Shown: positions 6,587 through 13,533 of the stretch, in pieces
How positions within the stretch are numbered: position 1 is the stretch's first letter
Layout of the letters: each line of letters begins with the position of its first letter
Assembly: GCA_023399095.1 (NCBI GenBank)
Contig: JAEWQS010000021.1
Location: 1-14,667 of the forward strand
Reading direction: 5' to 3'
Length of the DNA: 14,667 bases
DNA from: Bacillota bacterium
GTDB lineage: Bacteria; Bacillota; Clostridia; Christensenellales; SZUA-584
Translations under genes and position numbers: made by a program
The notes under the pieces: generated by a model
The model's database searches: none
The model's input: the letters and a program-made list of their open reading frames with translations, nothing else
What the model was told of the DNA's origin: nothing

Positions 6587-6606
6587 AACGGGGAGCATAT
6601 GGGGGA

Positions 6607-7239
6607 ATGGATATGAATGACAACGATGAGATACTCAAACGGCTTGAACAGCACTATATGGGTGCGCGGCCCGCACTTCATTTCCGCAATCCCTTCGAGC
6701 TGCTGATCGCGACAATGCTCTCCGCACAGACGACGGACAAGCAGGTCAACGCCGTCACTGAGGTGCTTTTTGAGAAAGCGCCCGATGCGGATCGTTTGCT
6801 TCGCTTAAGTCAGGCCGAGCTGGAACAAATCATCAAAAGCTGCGGATTTTATCATACCAAGGCCCAGAATCTGCTTGCGGCGTGCCAAAAGCTTGTGGAC
6901 GAATACGGCGGGGAAGTGCCGCGAACAATGGAAGAGCTGACTGCTCTGCCGGGTGTGGGGCGAAAAACGGCCAATGTGGTGCTCTCCAATGCGTTTGGCA
7001 TCCCTGGGATTGCTGTGGACACGCATGTGTTCCGAGTGACCAACCGATTGGGGCTGGCACATGCCAAAGACGTGCTGGAAACCGAAAAGCAGTTGATGAA
7101 GAACATTCCACAGGATAAGTGGTCGGATGCGCATCATTGGCTGATATGGCACGGACGCAAAATCTGCGCCGCGCGCAAGCCGAATTGCGGCGAGTGTTTC
7201 TTATTAGATATCTGCCCATGGGGCGGAAAGGGATCATGA
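6607..7239 (+). CDS. nth: Endonuclease III, DNA glycosylase/AP lyase
   Basis: Nth removes oxidised pyrimidines from DNA and nicks the abasic site, in base excision repair. The 210-residue length is normal. All key elements are present: the helix-hairpin-helix LPGVGRKTA (114-122) with catalytic K120, the catalytic aspartate D138 in AVDTHVFR, and the [4Fe-4S] cluster cysteines C187, C194, C197 and C203 with the canonical C-X6-C-X2-C-X5-C spacing. Two nearby ATG codons (6607 and 6613) could start the gene; GGGGAG lies 8 bases before the first, and GGGGGA suits the second, so the N-terminus is uncertain by two residues. obgE begins 5 bases after the stop, so the two are cotranscribed. An nth-obgE pairing is not the common arrangement, but nothing suggests functional linkage. 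Confidence 0.97.
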   Translation: MDMNDNDEILKRLEQHYMGARPALHFRNPFELLIATMLSAQTTDKQVNAVTEVLFEKAPDADRLLRLSQAELEQIIKSCGFYHTKAQNLLAACQKLVDEYGGEVPRTMEELTALPGVGRKTANVVLSNAFGIPGIAVDTHVFRVTNRLGLAHAKDVLETEKQLMKNIPQDKWSDAHHWLIWHGRKICAARKPNCGECFLLDICPWGGKGS

Positions 7240-7244
7240 AATAA

Positions 7245-8513
7245 ATGTTTGTAGACAAAGCGAAAATATATATAAAGGCGGGTGACGGCGGCAACGGTGC
7301 CGTATCGTTCCGTAAGGAAAAGTACGTCACTGCGGGCGGTCCGGATGGCGGCGACGGCGGTGATGGCGGCGGGGTCGTATTTGAAGTCGACGAAAGCATG
7401 CGCACGCTGATGGATTTTAAGTATCAGCAAAAGTATGTCGCGCAAAACGGCGAGATAGGCAAAAAGAAAAATATGCGCGGTAAAACGGGCGAAGACCTTG
7501 TGATTAAGATACCGCCGGGCACAGTGATAAAGGACTTTGAGACAGAGCGCGTCGCCGCGGACATGCGCGAAGGCCGCAGGAAGCTGCTTTCAGGCGGCAT
7601 GGGCGGCAAAGGCAACGCACGGTTTGCGACAGCCACGCGTCAAAAGCCGCGTTTCGCCACACCGGGGCGCAAAACAAAAGGCAAGCATGTGATGCTTGAG
7701 CTCAAATCTATCGCCGATATCGGTTTGATCGGTTTCCCGAGCGTGGGCAAATCCACGTTGCTGGCGGCGTGCACGAGCGCACGGCCCAAAATCGCGGCAT
7801 ATCACTTTACCACGCTGTCACCTAACCTCGGCGTGGTGCAATGGCACGACAAAAGCTATATCATGGCAGACATACCGGGTCTTATTGAAGGCGCACACGA
7901 AGGCGCGGGTCTTGGGCACGATTTTCTGCGCCATATCGAGCGCACGCGCATGCTGATTCATGTGGTGGACGCATCAGGCAGCGAGGGAAGAGATATCATC
8001 GAGGATTATAAGGTCATCCGACAGGAGCTTTCGAGCTATTCCAAAGAACTCGAAGACAGACCTGAGATTGTGGCTGCCAATAAAATGGACGGACCGGGCG
8101 CAGATGAAAACGCAAAAAGACTGCTTGAATATTTAAAGCCGCAGGGTATTGAGGTGTTTGAGATATGCGCAGCGATCGGCGAAGGCACGGACGTGCTGCT
8201 CGAAAGAGCATCCAGCATGCTTGACGAGCTGCCAATTCCCCTGCCAGTCGAAGAGGACGGCGTGATCGAGGAATGGGCGCTCGAAAGACAAGACATGGGC
8301 TTCGATATTATCGAAGAGGACGGTGTCTATTTTGTCGAAGGCAATGTGATTCAAGAGATTCTTGCTAAGACCGACCCGGATGATCCCGATTCCATGCGCC
8401 ATTTCCAAAAGCTGCTCAAAGACTTTGGCATCGTTAAGGCGCTGCGCAGGGCAGGGGCACAAACCGGCGATACTGTGAGCCTCGAAGGGCTCGAATTTGA
8501 TTTTGTCGACTGA
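7245..8513 (+). CDS. obgE: GTPase ObgE/CgtA, 50S assembly factor
   Basis: Obg is an essential GTPase that binds late 50S ribosomal precursors and responds to guanine nucleotide pools, and in Bacillus it also affects entry into sporulation. The 422-residue protein has the three expected parts. The Gly-rich Obg fold spans 1-157 (KAGDGGNGAVSFRKEKYV and GGPDGGDGGDGG). The G domain follows, with P-loop GFPSVGKST (163-171), switch I FTT (188-190), DIPG (209-212) and NKMD (279-282); the G5 loop is CAAIGEG (308-314), a cysteine replacing the usual serine. The C-terminal OCT domain (about 345-422) begins with WALERQDMGFDIIEEDG. Translation is probably coupled to nth through a GGAAAGGGA stretch in its last codons. 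rplU and rpmA, the usual upstream neighbours, are absent here. Confidence 0.97.
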   Translation: MFVDKAKIYIKAGDGGNGAVSFRKEKYVTAGGPDGGDGGDGGGVVFEVDESMRTLMDFKYQQKYVAQNGEIGKKKNMRGKTGEDLVIKIPPGTVIKDFETERVAADMREGRRKLLSGGMGGKGNARFATATRQKPRFATPGRKTKGKHVMLELKSIADIGLIGFPSVGKSTLLAACTSARPKIAAYHFTTLSPNLGVVQWHDKSYIMADIPGLIEGAHEGAGLGHDFLRHIERTRMLIHVVDASGSEGRDIIEDYKVIRQELSSYSKELEDRPEIVAANKMDGPGADENAKRLLEYLKPQGIEVFEICAAIGEGTDVLLERASSMLDELPIPLPVEEDGVIEEWALERQDMGFDIIEEDGVYFVEGNVIQEILAKTDPDDPDSMRHFQKLLKDFGIVKALRRAGAQTGDTVSLEGLEFDFVD

Positions 8514-8531
8514 TAATTAGAAAGGAGCGCT

Positions 8532-8819
8532 ATGCTGACCAGCAAACAAAGAGCCACGCTGCGCGCGATGGCCAACAATTTAGAGCCGATTATCTTTATA
8601 GGAAAAACCGGTCTTTCGGACAATATTATTAAACAGGTGGATGAAGCGCTGACCGCAAGAGAGCTTGTTAAAGGGACGGTGCAGCAAAATGCGCCTGTAA
8701 GCGCCGCTCAGATGGTAAGTGAAATTGCCGAGGCCGCGGGTGCTGAAGCCGTTTCGTCGTCGGGACGAAAATTTGTGCTGTACCGTGCGCGTCCCGAAGA
8801 CCCGACAATAAGGATTTAG
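8532..8819 (+). CDS. yhbY: Ribosome assembly RNA-binding protein YhbY (CRS1-YhbY domain)
   Basis: This is a small RNA-binding protein that associates with pre-50S ribosomal particles. The 95-residue chain is one CRM domain, starting LTSKQRATLRAMANNLEPII and carrying the signature GKTGLSDN (24-31), which corresponds to the GxxG-type RNA-binding loop, then a C-terminal strand region SSSGRKFVLYR (75-85). AGGAG sits 5 bases before the ATG. The gene lies 18 bases after obgE, a frequent pairing in Firmicutes that fits a joint role in large-subunit assembly. nadD, which often follows yhbY, is replaced here by an acetyltransferase gene. Confidence 0.95.
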   Translation: MLTSKQRATLRAMANNLEPIIFIGKTGLSDNIIKQVDEALTARELVKGTVQQNAPVSAAQMVSEIAEAAGAEAVSSSGRKFVLYRARPEDPTIRI

Positions 8820-8822
8820 TTT

Positions 8823-9317
8823 ATGATGACATTAAGGCTGGCACAAACCAAAGATGTGCAAACCGTTGCGGCGATTTTCAGGCGCGCCGTCGCTGATATG
8901 TGCGACCGGTTTATATTTCAGTGGGACGACATATACCCTTCGGAAGAGATGCTTAGGCAGGATATCGATAATGGCGACATGTATCTGCTTTGCGACAGCG
9001 CGAAAATTGTGGGAGTGATTGTGATAAACGAGGATCAATATGAAGAATATTCTCAAGGATGCTGGAAATGCAATGTACCTGCCGTTGTGGTACACAGGTT
9101 CTGTATCGATCCGCCTTGTCAGCATCAAGGGTATGGCAAACACGCCATGCAGCTCGCTCACATTATGTTAAAGGAACGTGGCTATCAGTCTGTGCGGCTG
9201 GATGTCTTTTCGCAAAATCCGCATGCTCTCAATCTTTATGAAAGCCTCGGATACATTCAGGTCGGCAGAGTTGAGTTCAGAAAAGGGTTATTCTATTTGT
9301 TCGAAAAAAGCCTATGA
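8823..9317 (+). CDS. GNAT family N-acetyltransferase
   Basis: This protein transfers an acetyl group from acetyl-CoA to an amine; the acceptor is unknown. At 164 residues it is a single GNAT domain. The acetyl-CoA pyrophosphate loop is QHQGYGKHAM (100-109), preceded by the strand VVVHRFCIDP (88-97) and followed by VRLDVFSQNPHALNLYESLGYIQVG (124-148), the usual motif B region. An acidic, aromatic segment (QWDDIYPSEEMLRQDI, 33-48) lies where the substrate pocket is expected. Two adjacent ATG codons (8823, 8826) are possible, with a weak AAGGA upstream inside yhbY. The start is 3 bases after the yhbY stop and a strong terminator follows, so this is the last gene of the nth operon. Small-molecule or protein (for example RimI-like) substrates are both possible. 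Confidence 0.9.
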   Translation: MMTLRLAQTKDVQTVAAIFRRAVADMCDRFIFQWDDIYPSEEMLRQDIDNGDMYLLCDSAKIVGVIVINEDQYEEYSQGCWKCNVPAVVVHRFCIDPPCQHQGYGKHAMQLAHIMLKERGYQSVRLDVFSQNPHALNLYESLGYIQVGRVEFRKGLFYLFEKSL

Positions 9318-9332
9318 GAACAATCATTCTGT

Positions 9333-9356
9333 GGCAGCCAAATGGCTGCCTTTTTT
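9333..9356 (+). terminator. Intrinsic terminator of the nth-obgE-yhbY-GNAT operon
   Basis: A perfect 7-bp G/C-rich stem (GGCAGCC with GGCTGCC, loop AAAT) is followed at once by six T residues. It starts 15 bases after the acetyltransferase stop codon. Confidence 0.93.
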
Positions 9357-9532
9357 GTGCGTATGGAAATACGCATTAAACCAAAAACTTTTGCTTCATG
9401 ACGTAAACATCATAAATATAACAGTATTATTTTGTTTTTTTGATGAGATCACAGGATAAAAAATTCACGCACACCAGGTTTTTCTGGAAAATTTACAATC
9501 ACAAATCATCAAGCTTCATTAAAATAGTGCGA

Positions 9533-9561
9533 TTGACACCATATAGCATGACATATATGAT
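9533..9561 (+). promoter_or_regulatory. Consensus sigma-A-type promoter of the PH-like protein gene
   Basis: TTGACA (9533-9538) is a perfect -35 box, followed after the ideal 17 bases by TATGAT (9556-9561). Transcription would start near 9568, leaving a leader of about 52 bases before the ATG at 9620. Confidence 0.8.
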
Positions 9562-9619
9562 TAAATAAACACTGTTAATTTATGCTATGCCTTCAAATTC
9601 TGACAAGGGGGATATAGAG

Positions 9620-10513
9620 ATGATCGTTAAAAGCACAAAGGAGTACGATGCCTTTGGGCAGTGGATTTTTGAAATCAACGACGAATACACCATGCCGCCT
9701 TTATTTGTGAATTACTATCAAGAAAAAGAAACGCCGCTGATGCTTATAAAGATACCCCGGAAGATTGACAGAAGAGACGCAACTCCTGATATGAATCTAT
9801 ATGACTATGTCATTGGCGCGTTCGAGTCATATTTATATATTTTGAAAAGAGTTCATGACAATGTTGAAGAGAAAAGGCTATCATATGAAAGCGTTGTGGC
9901 GATAAAAAACACTGCCGCGTTATTAAAGGGGCAGCTGTATCTTTTCCTAAAGGACGAAACCATCATTGTTGATTATAACACGGTTTCAGAAGACAAGATG
10001 TTCAAGCTGATTAACATCATCAGAGAAAGATATGCGGCTGAAGAAAGAAAGCTGAATATACCGCCCATTGCCTATGATATCAACTCGGTCGAACATCGTT
10101 ATTCGCTGCTTATTGATCAATTCAAAGCTTCAAACGAAAGAATTCGTCTGGTCGCATATCAGCCGCCTTCTAAATTAATGCCGAAATACAAGCATCTCTA
10201 TGAAAAAGCATTTTCATTGTTGTTAAGGAGAAGGCTTCTGGCTAGCACTGCTTTTGTTACCAATGATTCAGAGCTCATTGTACTGGAAAGAGAACAACAT
10301 ATCAGATTTACCGGCCGGGCTGACCTCTCGTGCTCTTGTTTGTTTTTGCCGTTTCAGTATATAACAGATGTGAAAAAAGTGGGTGCCATTGATTCCGGTC
10401 AATTAAGTCAAATAAGTATCAGAGTGAGCAATGAGCAGTTCTCATTTTTGTACGGATCAAACAACGTACAGATCGGTGAGCTTTTGACGGAGCTAAAGAA
10501 AATAGGGAATTAA
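9620..10513 (+). CDS. Uncharacterised protein with two PH-like modules
   Basis: I do not recognise a named family. The 297-residue protein has no signal peptide, membrane segment or cysteine motif, and looks cytoplasmic. Two regions share the order of strands closed by one amphipathic helix that is typical of bacterial PH-like domains. The first (about 65-140) reads LSYESVVAIKN, LLKGQLYLFLKD, TIIVDYNTVS, then helix MFKLINIIRERY. The second (about 207-295) reads STAFVTNDSELIVLERE, FLPFQYITDVKKVG, LSQISIRVS, EQFSFLYGS, then helix IGELLTELKKIG. The domain call is inferred from pattern only. The frame opens at 9587, but the ATG at 9620 has AGGGGGA 7 bases upstream and is the better start. It is monocistronic, with its own strong promoter and terminator, and is clearly more AT-rich than its neighbours. 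Confidence 0.8.
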   Translation: MIVKSTKEYDAFGQWIFEINDEYTMPPLFVNYYQEKETPLMLIKIPRKIDRRDATPDMNLYDYVIGAFESYLYILKRVHDNVEEKRLSYESVVAIKNTAALLKGQLYLFLKDETIIVDYNTVSEDKMFKLINIIRERYAAEERKLNIPPIAYDINSVEHRYSLLIDQFKASNERIRLVAYQPPSKLMPKYKHLYEKAFSLLLRRRLLASTAFVTNDSELIVLEREQHIRFTGRADLSCSCLFLPFQYITDVKKVGAIDSGQLSQISIRVSNEQFSFLYGSNNVQIGELLTELKKIGN

Positions 10514-10579
10514 ATCATATTACATATTATGATAACTGTGGGTTGCAAGTAGATGCCTTTTGAACCCGCATTATATCAA

Positions 10580-10614
10580 CGTTCTGCCAAATGTTTTGGC
10601 GGAACGCTTTTTTT
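10580..10614 (+). terminator. Intrinsic terminator after the PH-like protein gene
   Basis: A 12-bp stem (CGTTCTGCCAAA with TTTGGCGGAACG, one U-G wobble) with a 3-base loop is followed by C and seven T residues. It serves plus-strand transcription; the T-poor opposite flank makes it a weak terminator for the convergent exporter gene. Confidence 0.93.
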
Positions 10615-10636
10615 ATACGAATAAGCTGCCGTTGGT

Positions 10637-11839
10637 TTAAAAAAGAAGCGTCTCAATGAAGTATACGGCGATACCCAGCAGCAGCGCGGGCACCGTGGTG
10701 ATCACCGTCGCCCAAAGGGACGAGCGGCGGTCGATCGCGAGCAGCGGAAACAGCGCGTCACCATCCTGTGAGATGGCGTTGGCGAGAAGCGCCGCAAAGG
10801 GCAGCATGCCCTTGCCATAGAGCGAAGCGAAGATGATCTGCGGCCCACAGCCGGGTATCAGCCCGATCATTGCGCCGACGATTACGGACAAAAGCCCCGT
10901 TGCCATCATCCACGAGGACACCACCGCCTCGCCGCCCACAAATATCACAAACAACTCATAAACGAAATAAGCGATGAACACCCATACGCACACAAAAGCG
11001 GTATCCTGTGCGTTATGCACAAGTGTTTCCTTGAGCGAGAATATCTTTTGCTCTTCCTCTTCGTGTTCTTCATTTTTGAGGAATCGCTTGCCCAGAATCA
11101 TGTAGATAAGGCAGAAAACCATACCGCCGATGCCGATAATCGTACCGATGTGCGGGATGCCAAAGCTTGCGTTGATGTCCACCTGAAACAACAGTGATAT
11201 TCCAAGCACAAGCCCCACTGCGATCAACACCCAGAAAATCTTATACGCACCGTTGTGGATAAAACGGTTTATGAGGCTCATCTCGTGACGGCCTTTGTCG
11301 TGATGGTGAAGCAGCATATCGATGCTGTCACCGTCCTCGTGGCCGATATGGCGCACGGGTCCATCCTGCAGCTTGGCATGCTCTTGCGCGGATACCGCGT
11401 TCTTCTTAAGCAGCGCCTCGCGCTTTTTAGAAAAGCCGCCGTCAATCTTGAGGGCATCGATCGTATAGCCGGTGATAATGGCTGCAGCAAAGCTGATGAT
11501 CGACACATAAAGATAATCAAGAGGCCGTGTGGATAGCAACACAAAAGCCGAGTCTCCCATGGTCGCCACAAGCGTCGAAATCACTGTGCCGTATGTGACG
11601 GTGCCTTTTAGATAAAGCGGCATCACGAATATCGCGCCGCCGCAACCCGGCGTTAAGCCGAGTAACGCGCCGATCACAGGCTGAAGCCGCTTGGCGTTCT
11701 CAAGCTTTTGCACAAAACGCCCCTGCGTTTTGTAATTGATATAGCCGAATATGAGCAGCACTGCGCCCACAAAAACGCCGACCTGCAAAAATGCGTTTTC
11801 GGCTGACTGCCATAGTTTTTCGAATATCTGACCCGCCAT
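10637..11839 (-). CDS. Putative 10-TM metal/metalloid efflux protein (ArsP_2 / putative manganese transporter family)
   Basis: This 400-residue integral membrane protein has about ten hydrophobic segments in two halves joined by a long hydrophilic loop (about 130-195). Both halves carry the same pair of motifs. The first has GLTPGCGGAIFVMPLYLKGT (61-80) and then MGDSAFVLL (94-102); the second has GLIPGCGPQIIFASLYGKG (326-344) and then DGDALFPLL (359-367). This is the layout of the DUF2899/ArsP_2 family, annotated either as arsenic efflux or as putative manganese transport; the ion cannot be told from sequence. The central loop is histidine-rich (H154, H164, H167, HHH 178-180, H185) and could bind metal. 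A second charged loop (EEHEEEEQK, 257-265) is very acidic. GGGGAGG lies 5 bases before the ATG. The gene is monocistronic and divergent from the glycerol-phosphate operon. Confidence 0.87.
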   Translation of the reverse strand: MAGQIFEKLWQSAENAFLQVGVFVGAVLLIFGYINYKTQGRFVQKLENAKRLQPVIGALLGLTPGCGGAIFVMPLYLKGTVTYGTVISTLVATMGDSAFVLLSTRPLDYLYVSIISFAAAIITGYTIDALKIDGGFSKKREALLKKNAVSAQEHAKLQDGPVRHIGHEDGDSIDMLLHHHDKGRHEMSLINRFIHNGAYKIFWVLIAVGLVLGISLLFQVDINASFGIPHIGTIIGIGGMVFCLIYMILGKRFLKNEEHEEEEQKIFSLKETLVHNAQDTAFVCVWVFIAYFVYELFVIFVGGEAVVSSWMMATGLLSVIVGAMIGLIPGCGPQIIFASLYGKGMLPFAALLANAISQDGDALFPLLAIDRRSSLWATVITTVPALLLGIAVYFIETLLF

Positions 11840-11853
11840 TGCTGCCTCCCCTG

Positions 11854-11863
11854 ATTTGCAAAT
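11854..11863. promoter_or_regulatory. Possible operator: perfect 10-bp palindrome in the exporter leader
   Basis: ATTTGCAAAT is a perfect palindrome lying between the predicted transcription start (about 11877) and the ribosome binding site (11845-11851) of the exporter gene. A repressor bound here would block early transcription. It is short and AT-rich, so chance is possible, and I cannot match it to a known metal regulator. Confidence 0.3.
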
Positions 11864-11883
11864 GAATCTTATTAATTACCGAT

Positions 11884-11913
11884 ATTATATATAAATAGCT
11901 TGATGTGCGTCAA
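11884..11913 (-). promoter_or_regulatory. Predicted sigma-A-type promoter of the exporter gene
   Basis: On the minus strand, TTGACG (11913-11908) is followed after 18 bases by a perfect TATAAT (11889-11884). Transcription would start near 11877, giving a leader of only about 38 bases, too short for a metal-sensing riboswitch. Confidence 0.72.
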
Positions 11914-11941
11914 TAAATGATGAGACAAAGTATAACAAACA

Positions 11942-11969
11942 TTGAAAAAAGCATTTTCTGTGTTATAAT
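11942..11969 (+). promoter_or_regulatory. Predicted promoter of the glycerol-3-phosphate oxidation operon
   Basis: TTGAAA (11942-11947) and a perfect TATAAT (11964-11969) are 16 bases apart, with TGT before the -10 box giving an extended -10. Transcription would start near 11976, leaving a leader of about 118 bases before the first start codon. Confidence 0.72.
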
Positions 11970-11996
11970 GTAATCACTGAATAGGCAGGAGAAACG

Positions 11997-12029
11997 AGCC
12001 GCACCAGATTTTTTTGGTGTAGCTTTTTT
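11997..12029 (+). terminator. Leader terminator (probable attenuator) before the GlpA-like gene
   Basis: About 20 bases into the predicted transcript, AGCCGCACC (11997-12005) pairs with GGTGTAGCT (12016-12024), with one C-A mismatch and one G-U pair, and is followed by a run of six T residues. A terminator between a promoter and the first gene suggests control by antitermination. In Firmicutes, glp operons are known to be controlled by the antiterminator GlpP, which needs glycerol-3-phosphate; that link is inference here, since no glpP gene is in view. The conserved-looking segment CAGGAGAAACGAGCC (11986-12000) just before and into the stem could be the protein-binding part. It is not a leader peptide, as no start codon follows it closely. 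Confidence 0.65.
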
Positions 12030-12093
12030 ATTTGGGTAGTTTTTTAATCAGTACTTCCTCTGGTTTGAAAATGAGCAGAAAGGGATAACGACA

Positions 12094-13533
12094 ATGATTT
12101 ATGATGTGGCCATTATCGGTGCAGGCATCACGGGCGCGATGATCGCACGTGAGCTGTCACAATGCAATGCAAAAGTTTGTGTGATTGAAGCTGCTGCGGA
12201 TGTGGCGGTGGGGGCGACGCGTGCCAACAGCGGTATCGTCCACGCAGGCTATGATGCGGAGCCGGGCAGCATGAAAGCGCGCATGAACGTACGCGGCAAC
12301 GCGCTGATGCCATATGCAGTGAAAGAGCTGGGTGTGCCGTATGAAAACTGCGGTTCGCTCGTGGTGGCGTTTGATGATGAAGAGGACAAGAGCATCGATA
12401 AGCTGCTAAAAAGAGGCAGGCAGAACAGCGTACATGTGGAAAAAATTTCTGGCGACGAAGTACGCAGAAAAGAGCCGCATTTAAGCAGGGTAATTAAATC
12501 GGCGCTCTGGGCGCCCACGGCCGGTATCGTGAGCCCTTTCGAGCTCGCCATCGCGGCGATGGAAAACGCAGCGGCAAACGGTGCACAGGTTTGCTTGAAC
12601 AGTCGTGTAACAGCGATAACTCGGAAAAACGAAGTGTTTATTATATACGCCGGAGAACACCGCATCCAAGCGAGGTTTGTTGTGAATGCCGCTGGCGTCT
12701 ATGCCGACGAGATTTCACGCATGGCCGGTGCAGAAGAATTCACGATCACAGCGCGGCGCGGTGAGTATGTGCTGTTCGATAAGAGCCAGCCTGTGAAAGT
12801 GCGCAGCGTGATTTTCGGCGCACCGTCCGAAAAGGGCAAGGGTGTGCTGTTCTCACCCACTGCGCATGGCAACATGATCGCGGGGCCGACGGCTGAATTT
12901 GTCGGCAAGGAGGATACAGCCACCACGCCCGAAGGGCTGGCAGCCGTGATGAACGGCGTGCGCCGCTATGTCCCATCAATTGATAAACGCAGTGCAATTA
13001 CCGTGTTTGCGGGTCTGCGTGCCGTGGGAGACAGGCACGATTTTATCATTGAGGAATCAAAAAGTGCCCCGGGATTTGTGAACGTGGCAGGCATCGAATC
13101 GCCCGGGCTCACATCAGCACCCGCGATTGCGGAGTATGTGACGGAGATGCTGGTATGCATGGGCGTTGACGGCACCAAAAAGGCCGGCGCGACACGGATT
13201 CGCAAGCCCATTGAAGTGTTTTCACATGCCACACCCGAAAGGCAGTGCGAGCTCATCAACATCGATCCGCGCTATGCGAATGTGATCTGCCGGTGCGAGC
13301 ATGTGACCGAAGCGGAGATCGTGCAGAGCATACACCGTCCTTGCGGCGCGACCTCGGTCGATGGCGTGAAGCTGCGCACATCGGCGGGCTTCGGGCGCTG
13401 TCACGGCGGTTTTTGCATGCCGCGCGTGATGGACATTCTCGCACGAGAGCTGGGTAAGGATTTAAAGGACATCACCAAAAGCGATGAGGGCTCGTGGATA
13501 CTTGCGGGAAAAACAAAGGAGGCGGCAAAATGA
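12094..13533 (+). CDS. GlpA-like FAD-dependent glycerol-3-phosphate dehydrogenase with BFD-like [2Fe-2S] domain
   Basis: It probably oxidises sn-glycerol-3-phosphate to dihydroxyacetone phosphate using FAD. The 479-residue protein opens with the Rossmann motif VAIIGAGITGAMIARE (5-20), then the DAO-fold segments NSGIVHAGYD (45-54), VVNAAGVYADEISRMAG (196-212), and VAGIESPGLTSAPAIAEYV (331-349), the FAD-binding end of the fold. A C-terminal BFD-like domain carries cysteines C399, C401, C436 and C441 (CRCEHVTEAEI, then GFGRCHGGFC), the usual ligand set for a [2Fe-2S] cluster. This architecture is shared by anaerobic GlpA and by clostridial oxidoreductases paired with a second FAD enzyme and a DUF1667 protein. 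A 2-hydroxyacid such as 2-hydroxyglutarate is an alternative substrate. AAAGGGA precedes the ATG by about 9 bases. The stop overlaps the next gene by ATGA. Confidence 0.88.
   Translation: MIYDVAIIGAGITGAMIARELSQCNAKVCVIEAAADVAVGATRANSGIVHAGYDAEPGSMKARMNVRGNALMPYAVKELGVPYENCGSLVVAFDDEEDKSIDKLLKRGRQNSVHVEKISGDEVRRKEPHLSRVIKSALWAPTAGIVSPFELAIAAMENAAANGAQVCLNSRVTAITRKNEVFIIYAGEHRIQARFVVNAAGVYADEISRMAGAEEFTITARRGEYVLFDKSQPVKVRSVIFGAPSEKGKGVLFSPTAHGNMIAGPTAEFVGKEDTATTPEGLAAVMNGVRRYVPSIDKRSAITVFAGLRAVGDRHDFIIEESKSAPGFVNVAGIESPGLTSAPAIAEYVTEMLVCMGVDGTKKAGATRIRKPIEVFSHATPERQCELINIDPRYANVICRCEHVTEAEIVQSIHRPCGATSVDGVKLRTSAGFGRCHGGFCMPRVMDILARELGKDLKDITKSDEGSWILAGKTKEAAK

Larger units (their letters stand above)
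9318..9619 (+). other. Intergenic region between the GNAT gene and the PH-like protein gene
   Basis: This 302-base AT-rich stretch holds no gene I can support. It contains the operon terminator (9333-9356), a second perfect hairpin directly after it (9358-9375: 7-bp stem TGCGTAT/ATACGCA closed by a GGAA loop of the GNRA type), and the promoter at 9533-9561. The part from 9376 to 9530 shows only AT-rich sequence. A 7-bp inverted pair ATAGCAT (9543-9549) and ATGCTAT (9582-9588) flanks the -10 box and predicted transcript start. Confidence 0.65.

Noticed and set aside
6485..6598. A 38-residue N-terminal extension of the DUF421 protein
   Set aside because: Family members begin at MFNVI-type sequence; the extension has no ribosome binding site and covers the divergent nth promoter.
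9543..9588. ATAGCAT / ATGCTAT inverted repeat around the PH-like gene promoter as an operator
   Set aside because: Only 7 bp in an AT-rich region with 32 bases between halves, easily expected by chance; noted in the intergenic entry only.
9587..9619. An earlier ATG for the PH-like protein
   Set aside because: It would start only about 19 bases after the predicted transcript start without a ribosome binding site, whereas the ATG at 9620 has AGGGGGA upstream.
10536..10570. Weak stem GTGGGTT...AACCCGC after the PH-like gene
   Set aside because: It has a 17-base loop and no T tract; the strong hairpin at 10580-10606 is the real terminator.
11840..11913. A yybP-ykoY manganese riboswitch before the exporter
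   Set aside because: The leader from the predicted promoter is about 38 bases, too short, and the characteristic paired loops are not seen.
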